NCBI RefSeq assembly: GCF_000372725.1
Contig: NW_005200351.1
Coordinates: 147,812 to 211,811 of the forward strand
Source: Emiliania huxleyi CCMP1516
Taxonomy: Eukaryota; Haptophyta; Isochrysidales; Noelaerhabdaceae
DNA length: 64,000 nt
Direction of reading: 5' to 3'
Below are positions 19,281 through 29,500 of the stretch, piece after piece. Positions within the stretch are counted from its first letter, which is position 1. Each line of letters opens with the position of its first letter. The translations under genes and the position numbers were made by a program. The notes beneath the pieces were generated by a model that ran no database searches, was not told the origin of the DNA, and saw only the letters and a list, made by a program, of their open reading frames with translations.

Positions 19281-20007
19281 CGCTGACTTTCGTGGGCGGC
19301 AGGGAGGACTCTACAGCTTCTTCTCCGCGCCGCGCCTCGGCGTGAATGTAAAGACGGAGACCGCGACCTTCACGCTCAACGGCGGCCAGCTGCAGGTCGA
19401 CGGCTCCTTCATCACCGAGGTGCATCTGGTGGCTCTGGTCGGCGGTGCCAAGCGCAAGCGCGCAACCGCTTCATTTTGGGCGTCGGAGCTGAGCGCCTAC
19501 AACACTGGCTGGCGCGTTATCAATGGCACGTGCGGCGGCCGCCGCTTTGTCTTTGGCCTGGCGGGCGCACGAGCTTGCGAGGAGCTGGCCATCAAGATGG
19601 ACTACTCGAGCGCGGCGTTCAGTCTCCTTGGCTGGACCATCTCCGTGCGCGGTAACCACGTGTACGGTTGGATCGCTGGCCCGAAGCACCGGCTAGACGT
19701 AAGCTTCAGCGCCGCGGATGGTGAGGCGCCTGCTCGTGACCTGCCTCACGGCATCATCGGCCAATCCTTTGCCTCGGTGGCACCGCGCGAAGGGCGCGTC
19801 GACGTCTACCCGGCTGCGGGGCGCTTTACAACCTCTTCGATGGCGGAAGGCGCAATCGAGGGCGAGGCGGCACTGTACGAGGTGGCAAGCCCCTACGAGC
19901 CGGCCTTTGCCTTTTCGCGCTTCGACGCGCCGGACTCCTCGCCGGGGGCTCATCAGGTCGGCACAACGAAGGGCGCGGGCGCCGTCGAGGCGGCAGCCTC
20001 CCTGTGA
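19281..20007 (+). CDS. VWD-like / HGIIGQ-motif extracellular-type protein, 5' part broken or spliced
   Basis: The open segment reads GGLYSFFSAPRLGVNVKTE, then strand-rich sequence to a stop at 20007. Near residue 155 there is HGIIGQSF, and then GRVDVYP and MAEGAIEGEAALYEV. This order (a PHIT-type motif, then a FRG-GLYSFFSAP motif, then HG-I/L-IGQ) is typical of von-Willebrand-D-like domains of secreted protist proteins. The expected N-terminal motif is visible just upstream (NPHIT at about 19240-19262) but in another frame, so either an exon junction or a frameshift separates them. No signal peptide was found in the window part. Confidence 0.5.
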
Positions 20008-20446
20008 GCAAGAGGCTCCCAAACTCTCTGCTCACTCATCGCCTTGCCCTCGGAAGACGGAACTAACGCCTGCTATAGCCTACTGTACGTCAGTATACGC
20101 AAGCTTACGTCAGTACGTTCTCATGAAGAATCAAGGACACTTGACGATCGTCTCGACGGCGGGGCGCGCGTACGGCGGCGACAGATCGCTCCAGCCCTGC
20201 GCGTCAGAGAGACGAGCGCGTGGAGATACAGATAGCGCACCGAGAGACCCACGAGGCGCACGACCCAGGCTGCCGCCCAGGTATGCTATGAGCAATGAGG
20301 TAATATGTTGTGTCGCGCACACTGCACACACAGACACTGGTCCCAAACTGTGCGGGCGAGAAGCTTTTTCCGGAGACTCTTCCCCTCCAACGCACGGCCC
20401 TCTCACCTCACACTGCGGCGCAAGAGACAGCGCTCTCTGTGCATGT
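20008..20446. other. Intergenic, no gene seen
   Basis: No coherent frame. The TACGTCAGTA motif is repeated (about 20085-20115). This is probably 3'-UTR of convergent neighbours. Confidence 0.45.
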
Positions 20447-21673
20447 CTATTTCTCAGGGAGGGCGGCTAGCAGTGACTCCGTGTCCCGCCACAGCGAGCG
20501 AGCGAGCGAACTCGCGTTGAGCCCGCGGAAGCCAGGCAAGTCCAGCGCCTGACGCAGCTCTAGCTGCCCCGACAGGAAGACCCCACCGTTGGGTCCCAAC
20601 TGGTCGAGTCTCTCGGCTGACGCAACGCACGCGACGAGCAGCGGCGCCACCGCGGTGGCGGCCGAGGCCATCAGGCCCAACCGGCTCCAGTCGAGGGCCC
20701 GCATGAAGGGCTGGATGTTGGTCTGGACCCACGGGTACGAGACGGCGTACGCCCGGCTCACGAAGCCGTTCTCGGCCATCGCGCGGGCGTGCAGCGTCAG
20801 GAGCAGCTTGCTGCGCGAGTAGTCCATAAGGTCGGACGACTCGAGCGCAGTGGGCGAGGGCGCCCCCGGCTTGAAAAAGTCGTTGCTGAGGCAGGGACTC
20901 ACAAGCGGGGGCAGCGGGAGCGAGCACAGGTGATGAGTGTCGGAGCTGGCGTGCACAACTCGCGTCGGCTGGAGCGCCTTGACGAGGACGTGGTGCGAGA
21001 CGTACATGCAGCCTGTCAGCAACTGTAGGCCCTCGTCCGTCGTTTTGCCATGCGCGCCGTTGTTTGGCATTCCCGCGTTGGCGACGAGCACCAGCTTGCC
21101 GCGCCGCGCCGCACGCCGCGTGAGGCCTCGCACCCGACGCGCCCACCGCCGGACGCTTTTCAGCGACGAGAGCTCCAGCCCCGCAACGGCACGCGCGGTG
21201 GGCGCATCCCTGGGCTCGTCCGCATTGACCAGCGCCGCGGCGGCGGCGCAGCGCTCCTCGGAGCGGCAGCCCAGGATGACGGTGGCTCCGACGCCGCGCA
21301 GCGCTCGAGCCGACGCGAGTCCGAGCCCGCTGTTGGCGCCGGTGACGACGACGGTCAAGCCTCTCTCGGCAGCCAGGCCGTTGGTCAGTGCTTGGGGAGC
21401 GAGCACGTCCCACTGGAGCACGCAGGCGACCATGGCGGCAGGGAGCGCGAGGATGGACAGCGGCGGGCGGTGGTAGAGGAGAGTGGCCACGAGGACGAGG
21501 ACGAGGAGACCGTGGGAGAGGAGGAGGTGGTAGGTTTGGCCGAGGCGGAGGAAGAGGAAGGCGGCGGCGTAAGTGCAGCCGAGGGCGCGGCCGAGGTTCA
21601 TGGTTAGAGAGCACTCGTGGCCAGCAAAGAGCGTGGCGAAGCTGCCCCCATCGGGCGTCTTGACGCGTATCAA
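20447..21673 (-). CDS. Membrane-anchored short-chain dehydrogenase/reductase
   Basis: 408 residues (384 from the alternative ATG at 21601). The N-terminal third has two or three hydrophobic segments (AAAFLFLRLG; HGLLVLVLVATLLY; ILALPAAMVACVL). An SDR Rossmann fold follows: cofactor loop TGANSGLG (about residue 113), the NAG motif (VLVANAGMP) and catalytic YSRSK. The retinol-dehydrogenase/WW-domain-oxidoreductase type of classical SDR matches this order, probably acting on a lipophilic carbonyl or alcohol at the ER or a plastid envelope. The substrate cannot be told from sequence. Ser upstream of the catalytic Tyr is present (HASSD). Unspliced. GAAGAATTTT precedes the upstream ATG. Confidence 0.8.
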   Translation of the reverse strand: MIRVKTPDGGSFATLFAGHECSLTMNLGRALGCTYAAAFLFLRLGQTYHLLLSHGLLVLVLVATLLYHRPPLSILALPAAMVACVLQWDVLAPQALTNGLAAERGLTVVVTGANSGLGLASARALRGVGATVILGCRSEERCAAAAALVNADEPRDAPTARAVAGLELSSLKSVRRWARRVRGLTRRAARRGKLVLVANAGMPNNGAHGKTTDEGLQLLTGCMYVSHHVLVKALQPTRVVHASSDTHHLCSLPLPPLVSPCLSNDFFKPGAPSPTALESSDLMDYSRSKLLLTLHARAMAENGFVSRAYAVSYPWVQTNIQPFMRALDWSRLGLMASAATAVAPLLVACVASAERLDQLGPNGGVFLSGQLELRQALDLPGFRGLNASSLARSLWRDTESLLAALPEK

Positions 21674-21858
21674 AATTCTTCCCTACAAGAGGCCAACGGA
21701 CCCGTCTGTGTGTCGTTCGTGCGTGTCGTCATCATCTGTCCCGCGTCCACCCATACCGCGTTGGTGCCTCCAGTCCGAGCCTGACTGCTCTTCATCTTTC
21801 TACATACATACATACATACCCGAGAACGGATAGAAAACAAGAACACAACGCGCATTTA

Positions 21859-22141
21859 CATTTTAAAACAAGAACACAACGCACTCTCTCGCATTACACA
21901 AGGGACACTCTGACATGTCATGTCGGGGAGGACAAGAGAGATCCACCGAGCATGGGCAGCCTCAGAACCCGAGCCGGCTCCCTTCCAAGCAAGAAAAAAA
22001 TCTTTTTGACCTCACTTGAGCTCGGCGGCGCCCATCAGCTTCGACAGGGGCGATGATCGTCTTGCTGGTTTCGCTCGGGCTGGCGCTGACCCGGCTTCAC
22101 TCTCCGCTGATGCAGCTCCACCACTCGGGCGAAAAGATGTC
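21859..22141. repeat. 283-bp direct repeat, copy 1
   Basis: Essentially identical to 24465-24747 at a constant offset of 2606 bp. Both begin CATTTTAAAACAAG and end GAAAAGATGTC. The pair brackets the RCC1 gene and the 23.7-24.5 kb frame. Confidence 0.95.
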
Positions 22142-22249
22142 AAATCACAGTGATTTAGCATCATTTGGGCTACCCGTGATGTGGACCGCTAGGTGTAACA
22201 GCAGCAACGTCAGTAACCTGGCTCCTGCGCTCCTCGCCGCCTTCCCTGC

Positions 22250-23710
22250 TCACTGCCCCGGCGCCCACGCCTCGACCTTCTTTGGCAGCAGCTGGTCCGA
22301 AAGGTCCTCCCCGTGGCCTAGGCAGCCGCCGCCGCCCTCGCCCCACGAGACGAAGGCGCCGTCGGCGGTGATAGCGAGGCTGTGGCAGCCTCCAGCCGAC
22401 ACGGCGATGATGCGCTGGGTAGCAAAGGCCTCGATCTTCTTGGGCAGCAACTGGGTCTGCATGTCGCCGTGGCCAGGCAAGCCAGAGTCTCCATCGCCCC
22501 AGCTCCAGACGGCGCCATCGGCGGCGAGGGCGAGGCTGTGGAATGCTCCTGCCGACACGGCGACGACGCGCTGGCCGGCAAAAGCCTCGACCTTCTTGGG
22601 CAGCAGTTGGCTCTGCTGGTCGCCGTGGCCCAGCCGGCCTGAGGATCCACGGCCCCAGCTCCAGAGGGCGCCGTCGGCGGTGATGGCGAGGCTCGCCGAG
22701 ACAGCGACGACGCGCCGGCCAGCCAACGCCTCGATCTTCTTGGGCAGCAGCTGGCTCTGCTGGTCGCCGTGGCCCAACTCGCCACTGTCTCCATAGCCCC
22801 AGCTCCAGGCGGCGCCGTCAGCGGTGATGGCGAGGCTGCGGGACCCTCCAGCCAACATAGCGACGACGCGCTGGTCAGCAAAGGCCTCGATCTTCTTCGG
22901 CAGCAGCTGGCGCTGCTCGTTGCCGTGGCCCAACCGGCCAAAGAGTCCATAGCCCCAGCTCCAGACGGCGCCATCGGCGGCAAGGGCAAGGCTGTGAGCC
23001 CCTCCAGCCGACACGGCGATGACGCTCTGGCCCGTCAAGGCCTCGATCTTCTTCGGCTGCCACTGGTCGTGGCCGTCGCCGTGGCCCAGCTGGCTAGAGG
23101 CTCCATCGCCCCAGCTCCAGACAGCGCCGTCGGCGGTGAGGGCGAGGCTGTGGCCGCCTCCAACCGACACGCTCACAGCGCGCTCGCCACCCAGCGGGGA
23201 AGGGAGGCGGGTCGGCGTGTTGAGCCGCGTCACGCGCTCGCCGTGCCCGAGCAGCCCTGGGTTGTAATCCGGCGCCGAGCCGCACGACGAGAGCCGCCCC
23301 TCGGCGTCGATGAAGAGGCTGTGGTGCCATTCGCCTGCGGCCGCCCTCGCCGGCGGGTTGGACTCGCGCAGCAGCGCAGAATAGCACAGCCACCGCACGG
23401 CGCAGCTCTCGCCCTCTGGCTGAGCTGGCAGCTCGAAGCCGCGCTCTTGCGCCCACAAGCGGATGCCCTCCAGCGCAAGCGAGGCGTGGAAGAGCAGCGA
23501 GACGGCCGCGACGCGAGCGATGTCGGTGGGGTCGCAGTGGGCGAGGGTGCGCGCGAGGAGCTCCGTGGGGAGGTCGAGGAGGCGGGCGGGCGGCGGCGTG
23601 TTCGGAGAGGGGGCGGCGGTGCAAGCGGCTGTGGGAGGTGAGGGGGGTGGTGGTGAGGCTGGCGGTGGCGAGGCGAGGTGCGAGCGGCGGCGCGGCGGGT
23701 GGGTGGACAT
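22250..23710 (-). CDS. RCC1-repeat / F-box-like protein (paralogue 1)
   Basis: 486 residues from the ATG at 23710, directly preceded by TTTTTTCCTCGCG. A Pro-rich start is followed by an F-box-like segment (LLDLPTELLARTLAHCDPTDIARVA... reading to LLFHASLAL), then six to seven RCC1 blades of about 50 residues (HSLALTADGAVWSWG; LGHGDQQ; LLPKKIEAF). The seven-bladed propeller may form an interaction surface, and with the F-box it suggests a ubiquitin-ligase adaptor. The fourth blade lacks five residues (VSASLAITADG, no GG-HS), a small internal deletion. Very similar in order and length to the gene at 51490-52953. Confidence 0.85.
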   Translation of the reverse strand: MSTHPPRRRSHLASPPPASPPPPSPPTAACTAAPSPNTPPPARLLDLPTELLARTLAHCDPTDIARVAAVSLLFHASLALEGIRLWAQERGFELPAQPEGESCAVRWLCYSALLRESNPPARAAAGEWHHSLFIDAEGRLSSCGSAPDYNPGLLGHGERVTRLNTPTRLPSPLGGERAVSVSVGGGHSLALTADGAVWSWGDGASSQLGHGDGHDQWQPKKIEALTGQSVIAVSAGGAHSLALAADGAVWSWGYGLFGRLGHGNEQRQLLPKKIEAFADQRVVAMLAGGSRSLAITADGAAWSWGYGDSGELGHGDQQSQLLPKKIEALAGRRVVAVSASLAITADGALWSWGRGSSGRLGHGDQQSQLLPKKVEAFAGQRVVAVSAGAFHSLALAADGAVWSWGDGDSGLPGHGDMQTQLLPKKIEAFATQRIIAVSAGGCHSLAITADGAFVSWGEGGGGCLGHGEDLSDQLLPKKVEAWAPGQ

Positions 23711-23727
23711 CGCGAGGAAAAAATAAA

Positions 23728-24519
23728 ATGCAGCTCCAAGTGCTCCAAGTGCAGCAGCCGTCGCAACGGGCGAGCGCACCCCGAGCCGGGGCGGCACCGG
23801 TGGATCGGCCGGCCCCGACGCGGATCTTGCCAGGAAGGGAACGAGGCAGCCCGATGAGGTTCGTGCCGGCGGCAGACAGAGCAACGAAACGGGAGGAGGC
23901 AATTCGGGAGGCCGAGAAGGATCGGGCGGCCGCGGCGGCGGGCGAGAAGGCGGTCCTGGCGGAGCTTAGGGCGATAGGTCTGTCGCTCGCGGTCAGCACT
24001 GGCGTTCTCAGGCCGGTGCAGCCACGGGAAGTGCGGAGCCTGGCAAGACGACTGGTTGGCTCGACGGACCTTCTTGGGCGGGTTTTCCGGTGGGAAGGGG
24101 AGGACTACCTCGTCAACGACATTGCACCGGGACCGACGTTGTCGGGGGGGCAGGCGCTGAAGGCGTACGCCTGCTGTGTGAAGAGGCGTGTGGCATCGGC
24201 GGGCCCGCTGTCCGAACACAACTCGGCCTTTGATATCCGGTCAGTGTGGGACCGAATTGGGCGATTCGGGCGCGTAGGGCGGGCGGGGGGGGGGGGGCGG
24301 GGGGGGGGGGGGACCCAGTCCGTCTCCGCAGCCTTGCCCTTGGGGGTCTCGGCCATAGCGAAGATGCGCAGTGCGAGCCCCACTGGAGGTGGCAACTCGT
24401 CGGAGCTTCCGGGGGTAACATCTGAGGGGGAGCTGAACGTTTCCGCAGGCGAAAGGACAAGACGCATTTTAAAACAAGAACACAACGCACTCTCTCGCAT
24501 TACACAAGGGACACTCTGA
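23728..24519 (+). CDS. Hypothetical protein, divergent to RCC1 gene
   Basis: 264 codons from the ATG at 23728, only 17 bp from the opposed RCC1 start. The middle looks genuinely coding: a charged helix (REEAIREAEKDRAAAAAGEKAV), then LGRVFRWEGEDYLVNDIAPG. The second half is interrupted by G homopolymers (24286-24313) and ends inside the 283-bp direct repeat, so the C-terminus may be an accident of that duplication. I do not recognise a family; a transposon-derived fragment is possible. Confidence 0.35.
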   Translation: MQLQVLQVQQPSQRASAPRAGAAPVDRPAPTRILPGRERGSPMRFVPAADRATKREEAIREAEKDRAAAAAGEKAVLAELRAIGLSLAVSTGVLRPVQPREVRSLARRLVGSTDLLGRVFRWEGEDYLVNDIAPGPTLSGGQALKAYACCVKRRVASAGPLSEHNSAFDIRSVWDRIGRFGRVGRAGGGGRGGGGTQSVSAALPLGVSAIAKMRSASPTGGGNSSELPGVTSEGELNVSAGERTRRILKQEHNALSRITQGTL

Positions 24520-24747
24520 CATGTCATGTCGGGGAGGACAAGAGAGATCCACCGAGCATGGGCAGCCTCAGAACCCGAGCCGGCTCCCTTCCAAGCAAGA
24601 AAAAAATCTTTTTGACCTCACTTGAGCTCGGCGGCGCCCATCAGCTTCGACAGGGGCGATGATCGTCTTGCTGGTTTCGCTCGGGCTGGCGCTGACCCGG
24701 CTTCACTCTCCGCTGATGCAGCTCCACCACTCGGGCGAAAAGATGTC
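24465..24747. repeat. 283-bp direct repeat, copy 2
   Basis: See the copy at 21859-22141. Here it supplies the tail of the preceding frame and the first codons of the following coiled-coil frame. Confidence 0.95.
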
Positions 24748-25423
24748 CCGCGTGACGCTCCCCGGTTGGGAGGACGACTCGTCTCGGGAAAGCCGGACGA
24801 CATCTACTCGGCCACGAGGGAGGGTTGGCCGTAAACAGGACCTCACTGCGCTGCCCGCCTCTTCTACGCGGCCGCTCGCGCGCGTTCATCACTCTCTGCA
24901 GCAGGCCGCCGCGCCAGCGTCCGCCACTGCCGTCGGCGTCGGAGACACTGCCGGCAGCATCACGATTCCGGGATGGGAGGACAGCGTCGCGAGGGAAATC
25001 AAGCTTGGCAGCGACCCGGCTAGTGCGGCGCCCCTCGTCTGCGAGGACGACGTCACGCGGCTGCTCCAGGAGGCGCGTGACGCTGAGGCGGCGCTCAAGA
25101 AGCTGGAGCGGAAGCGGCGGGCGGACGAGGAGACATTCAAGCAGCAGATCTCCTCCGAGGAGGCGACGGGCGAGAGGTACGACGCGCTGCTCGCGGCGCA
25201 CATCCAGTCTCGCGACGCGGGCTACAACGCGGCGTGCGCGGCGTGCGAGGCGATGAAGCGCAGGGCGGAGCTGGCCGGCCAGCTCCTCGATGCCGAGCGG
25301 GCGACGCGCGCGAAAAAGGCAAAGGAAGACGCAGCGGAGGTGCGGTGGCGGGCAGAGCGCCGGGCGCGCGAGGGTGCGGCACGGGAGGAGGCCAGGCTTC
25401 GCGCCGCCTTTCTCGCGGCGTGA
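24659..25423 (+). CDS. Hypothetical coiled-coil protein
   Basis: 254 codons. The first 29 residues come from the 283-bp repeat and are hydrophobic (MIVLLVSLGLALTRL), so could serve as a signal anchor. Two short related motifs LPGWEDD and IPGWEDS follow. From about residue 125 to the end there is a long Ala/Arg/Glu helix (heptad-like AALKKLERKRRADEETF, later RRAREGAAREEARLRAAF). No known domain. An ATG inside, at MSRVTLPGW (24743), is the alternative start. Confidence 0.45.
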   Translation: MIVLLVSLGLALTRLHSPLMQLHHSGEKMSRVTLPGWEDDSSRESRTTSTRPRGRVGRKQDLTALPASSTRPLARVHHSLQQAAAPASATAVGVGDTAGSITIPGWEDSVAREIKLGSDPASAAPLVCEDDVTRLLQEARDAEAALKKLERKRRADEETFKQQISSEEATGERYDALLAAHIQSRDAGYNAACAACEAMKRRAELAGQLLDAERATRAKKAKEDAAEVRWRAERRAREGAAREEARLRAAFLAA

Positions 25424-26517
25424 GGCGATGCGCTACGCCGACAAGGTCGGCGGACCGCAAGGCTCGGTGCGTGCCAAAACTCGCGTGTAGTGACGCTCTG
25501 CTAGGACAGAGGTGGGCGGGGAGAGGGGAGAGGCATGCGTGTGCAGGGGGCGGGACGTCATCTGTCGCCGGTGTGTAAAGTGTTTGATGGGGAGGAGGGG
25601 GGGGGTGAGCGAGGTGTGCCGTCTGTCGCCCGGGGGTGGGGCTGCAGGCTGGGGCCTGCGCGAGCTCCGTCCACAGAGGAGGATCTGCCACATTCGCTCA
25701 GATCGCGTCGCTGTGTGACCTGTACCGATGGTGTACATGAGTGTGTAAGTGCGTGAGATCCGTAACGGGCACATGGAATCACCGAGGTTTGTTTGTTACA
25801 AGACGATGTGACACACAGAGTGCATTTTTGACTCCCCTCCCCTGGCCCTGCACCTCCTGGGCGCTGGAAGGGGCGCGCGGGGCAAAGCCGTATTATCAGT
25901 CCTGTCCTCCTGAGCGGGCCAATGCTCATCCCTCCCCTCTCGCTTCCTGCGCCTGCCTCGCTGCCGCCACGAGTGCGCCCGCGACGGGCGTCCGCATCAG
26001 CTGCGGCACCGTCAGCCCTCGCACGCGGGGCGGCGCCTCGACGCCCACCGACCGCCGCAGCCTCTCCATCGCCGCGGCCGTGGCCGCGTCCGCCTCTCCC
26101 GTCTTGGCGACCGCCGCGCCCGCCGCCTCGCCCTCGCTCGAGTCGATCGCGCGCTGGAGCCGCGCCGGCGCCGTAGCCTCCGTCGACTCCACGGCCCACG
26201 CGTACCTCCTCTCGGCGCGGTGCTCGGAGAAGCGGCCGCGCACGAGCACCTACGCCGCGGATCCGGCCGCAGCCTCAAACGGGAGAACTCGCCCGCTCCG
26301 GGGCCTCGCGCCCCCACCGCCACTGGCGCGTCGCAGCCGCGGAGGAGCCGCACGACCCACTGCGCGTGGTGGGGCCCCTGGGTCGCAAACTCGCGCCCCA
26401 ACGCAGCGGGCGCGCCGAGCAGCGCCGCCAAGTGGCGCCAGCTCGCCAGCACGTGGCCGCGAGCGCGCAGCGGCGCCGCGCCTAGAAGCTTCCGAGAAGG
26501 TTCCGAGAGAGGGGCTC
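25424..26517. other. Intergenic region, no gene recognised
   Basis: Open frames on both strands from 25.9 kb are mirror images of GC-rich, Ala/Arg/Pro-rich sequence with no domain. A segment at 26481-26512 shares CTAGAAGCTTCCGAGAAGG with the small intron at 29797-29870. Confidence 0.4.
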
Positions 26518-29500
26518 CTACGATGCGGCCAGCGCGCGCAGCGCCGCCGCGCCGCCGGGGGCAGAGGCCGCGCAAGCGAGGATCCAGTCGACCGCGACCG
26601 CGGAGAGCCCATCCCCCGCCGTGCCAGCAGCCTCTGGCGCCGGCGCCGACCTGTCGTGGCCGCCCTCCCCCTCCGCCTCCCCCGCCCGCGTCGCGGCGTC
26701 GCCGGCGGCCGCGCCGCCGCCCCCCGGCTCCGATTCCTGCAAGCCGCCCGCCGGCGACACCGCCTCGCCCCCCCCGGCGGGGTCGGCGAGAGCGCCGGCA
26801 GGGTCCCCCGGAGGCGGCTCCGCGTCGCCATCGCTCCGGCCGAGACAGTGGCGCGCGAGCGCCGCGGCGGCAAACGGCTCCGCGGCTGGCGGCAGGTGGT
26901 GGTTGGCGCCGACGCACTTCACGCGGCAGAGGCCGTCGGCGCCGAGCAGCGGGCTGAACGTGTCGATGAGCGGCAGGCCGCGCGCGCGCGCGGCGGCGGC
27001 GAGCGCGGCGGAGTAGGCGCGCCCGTGGGCGACGCGCTCAGCCTCGGTGGGGAGGAAGAGGTGGTCGTCGAGCGCTCTGCGGAACGCCTCTCGCTCCGCC
27101 TTTGCCATGAGCGGCAGCGAGCAGAGCGCCTCCCGCAAGTGGGCGTCCACCACGCCCGTCGGGAAGGGCGTGGCGATGTACAGGTCCTGACGCGCACCAA
27201 CGTAGGGCGGCGGTCGGGAGGCGGGGGAGAGGGGATCTCGGAGAACGGGGCGCCTCAGGCGCTGTCGCTCCTCGTGCCGCAAGTGGCCCGCCGCCAGCGC
27301 GCCGTCGATGAATGCAAAGTAGCGCTCGACCGAGCGCGCGAGGTGCGCCTCAAAGGTCAGCGATGCGTCGTGGACGAGCTTGAGGTAGTACACAAAGTCG
27401 CAATCCACCTGCGCGCAGCGCCCACGACGTGTCTGCGACGCGCCCCGGCCGAGGGCGCACGGCGCCACAACTCTCCAGCCTGCCCAAACTTGAGCACGAC
27501 GCTGTCGCCGCGCGGGACGCGCCTGTGCGAGAGCACCATGCTGAGAAGGGACCCAACAGGAGGGACGTCCGGAACACGGACCACGGTTATCGGCTCTCGG
27601 GCAGGACACATCTCTCACTGTACGTGATTCGGGTATGGCGGCCGGCGCCACGGGCGTGGCCATCGGCGTGTGGCACGCACAGGGCGGCACGAGGCTGTGT
27701 GGCTACGGGCGCGCTCCGCAGGTCGTCGAGCAGGGCGGCGCGGTAGCCCGAGTGCGAGTCCTCCCGGGCGAGTCCCATCGCCGACCCGGCGAGGAAGACG
27801 TGCACGAGGCAGGTGTACCTGCGCGCGTGTGGTGGTGGTGGCGGTGGGGTGTACGTGGGGTTTGGGGGGGGGGGGGGGGGGGCATTGGCAACCCCCCGGC
27901 AAAGGCTGCGCGTGAGTGTGTGACCCCGAAGAAAGCAGAAGTGTCCGCTTCGCTTTTGCGTGAGCTTTGGCGTCAGCCGGGCGGACGGTGGCACGACCAG
28001 AGGCGCGCGCGGGAGGCGCGGGCGGGGCAAGCGGCGGGGCAGCCGCGGTGGGACGGCTGCGGCGGATCGGCTGCGGGGCGGGGGCGGGGGCGGGGGCCAC
28101 GCGGCGTGCGCACGCACCCGGCTCCCTCTGCGTCGATCAGCGCGTGCAAGTTCGAGTCGCCAAACACGCGGACGGCGTGGGCGGCGCGGCGCGGCGGCCG
28201 GACCCGCGGCGTCGGCGGCGTCAGAGGCGGCGCTGCGCGGAGGGCCGCCTCTGCGAGGGCGGCCAACCGGCGGTGCTTGCTCCCGCTTGGGTGAATGCCT
28301 AGGTGCTGAAGACGCCAACGTCGGGGGGGGGAAGAGAGCAGTCAGTGCATTCTCTGGATACGAGGGGGGATGCAAACCAGTGAGTACAGCGGAGTGCGGT
28401 GCAACACAGCGGAGTACGTGTCCTCTCGAGCGCTAGTTGGAGTACACGTAGCTCCTATGGTTGGATGCCATCTGCCGACGCCGGCCCGCGTGGCGCCCAA
28501 CCGCCTAGGCCGTCCGCCGCCTACGTTCATGAATATGCCACCCTCAAGGCGGGAATGCGGTGATGTGCAGAGTGTTCAGAGCGCCGCGTGAAAGCACGGG
28601 GCTACAAAGACAGTGAACACCGCGGAATACGGCGAGCACGGGGCTACAAAGACAGTGAACACCGCGGAATACGGCGGAGTACACAAGAGTGCGTGTCCTC
28701 TCGAGCGCTGGTTTGGAGGACACGAAAGGACGTCTTCGGCGGAGTACACGAATGCGCCTCGCGGCCGAGGTCGAGCAGCAAGCAGCGCTCGTCGCGCGGC
28801 GGGCTCACGGCGAAGCGGCGGCACTCCTCGGTCGCGTTCGTGTCGGTCGACTCGCACGCCGTGTCGGTCGACGTGTTCGAGTCGAGCGATCGCTCCGACG
28901 CGCCGCTCAGCTCGTCGCCGCCGTCCGTCGGCCCGGCGGCGTCGGCCGCGGCCGCGACGGCGCGCAGCCACTCCGCCCCGCGCTGGTAGTCGGCAAACGC
29001 CGCCCGCAGCGGGGCCGCGCAGAAGCCGCCGAACGGGAGAACGAGCGCCAGCAGCGGCGTGGCGCCGAGCGCCGCGCGCGCGCCCCACAGCCACGCGTGA
29101 GCCGCGGCGCGGACGGCGTCGTCCGCGGCGCCGCACAGCGCGTCGTTGGTGCCCTGGTTGACGAGGACGAGGTCGGGCACGCCTGAATGCGTCGTGGCTC
29201 GTGACTAGCTACTCATCACTACTGGCCGACGAGGACGAAGTCGGGCGCACCCTCCGACGCAGCGCCGCTCTCCGACGCCGCGCCGCCCGCCGCGCCGCCA
29301 AAGCGCGCCGCGCCCGCGCAGAGGGAGCGCCACGACTCGCAAAAGGCGGGCGCGCCGCCGTTGCCAGCCACCGTCCAGCCTACGTGGGGAGATATGGGGA
29401 GATGTGGGGAGATGTGGGGAGATGTGGGGAGATGTGGGGAGATATTGGGAGATGTGGGGAGATGTGGGGAGATATGGGCCTAGTTGATGAGCACCGTGTG

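Noticed and set aside
20894-20935. GTGAGTCCC...CTCAG inside the SDR frame as an intron
   Set aside because: Only about 17 nt long; the frame is continuous and no consensus is broken.
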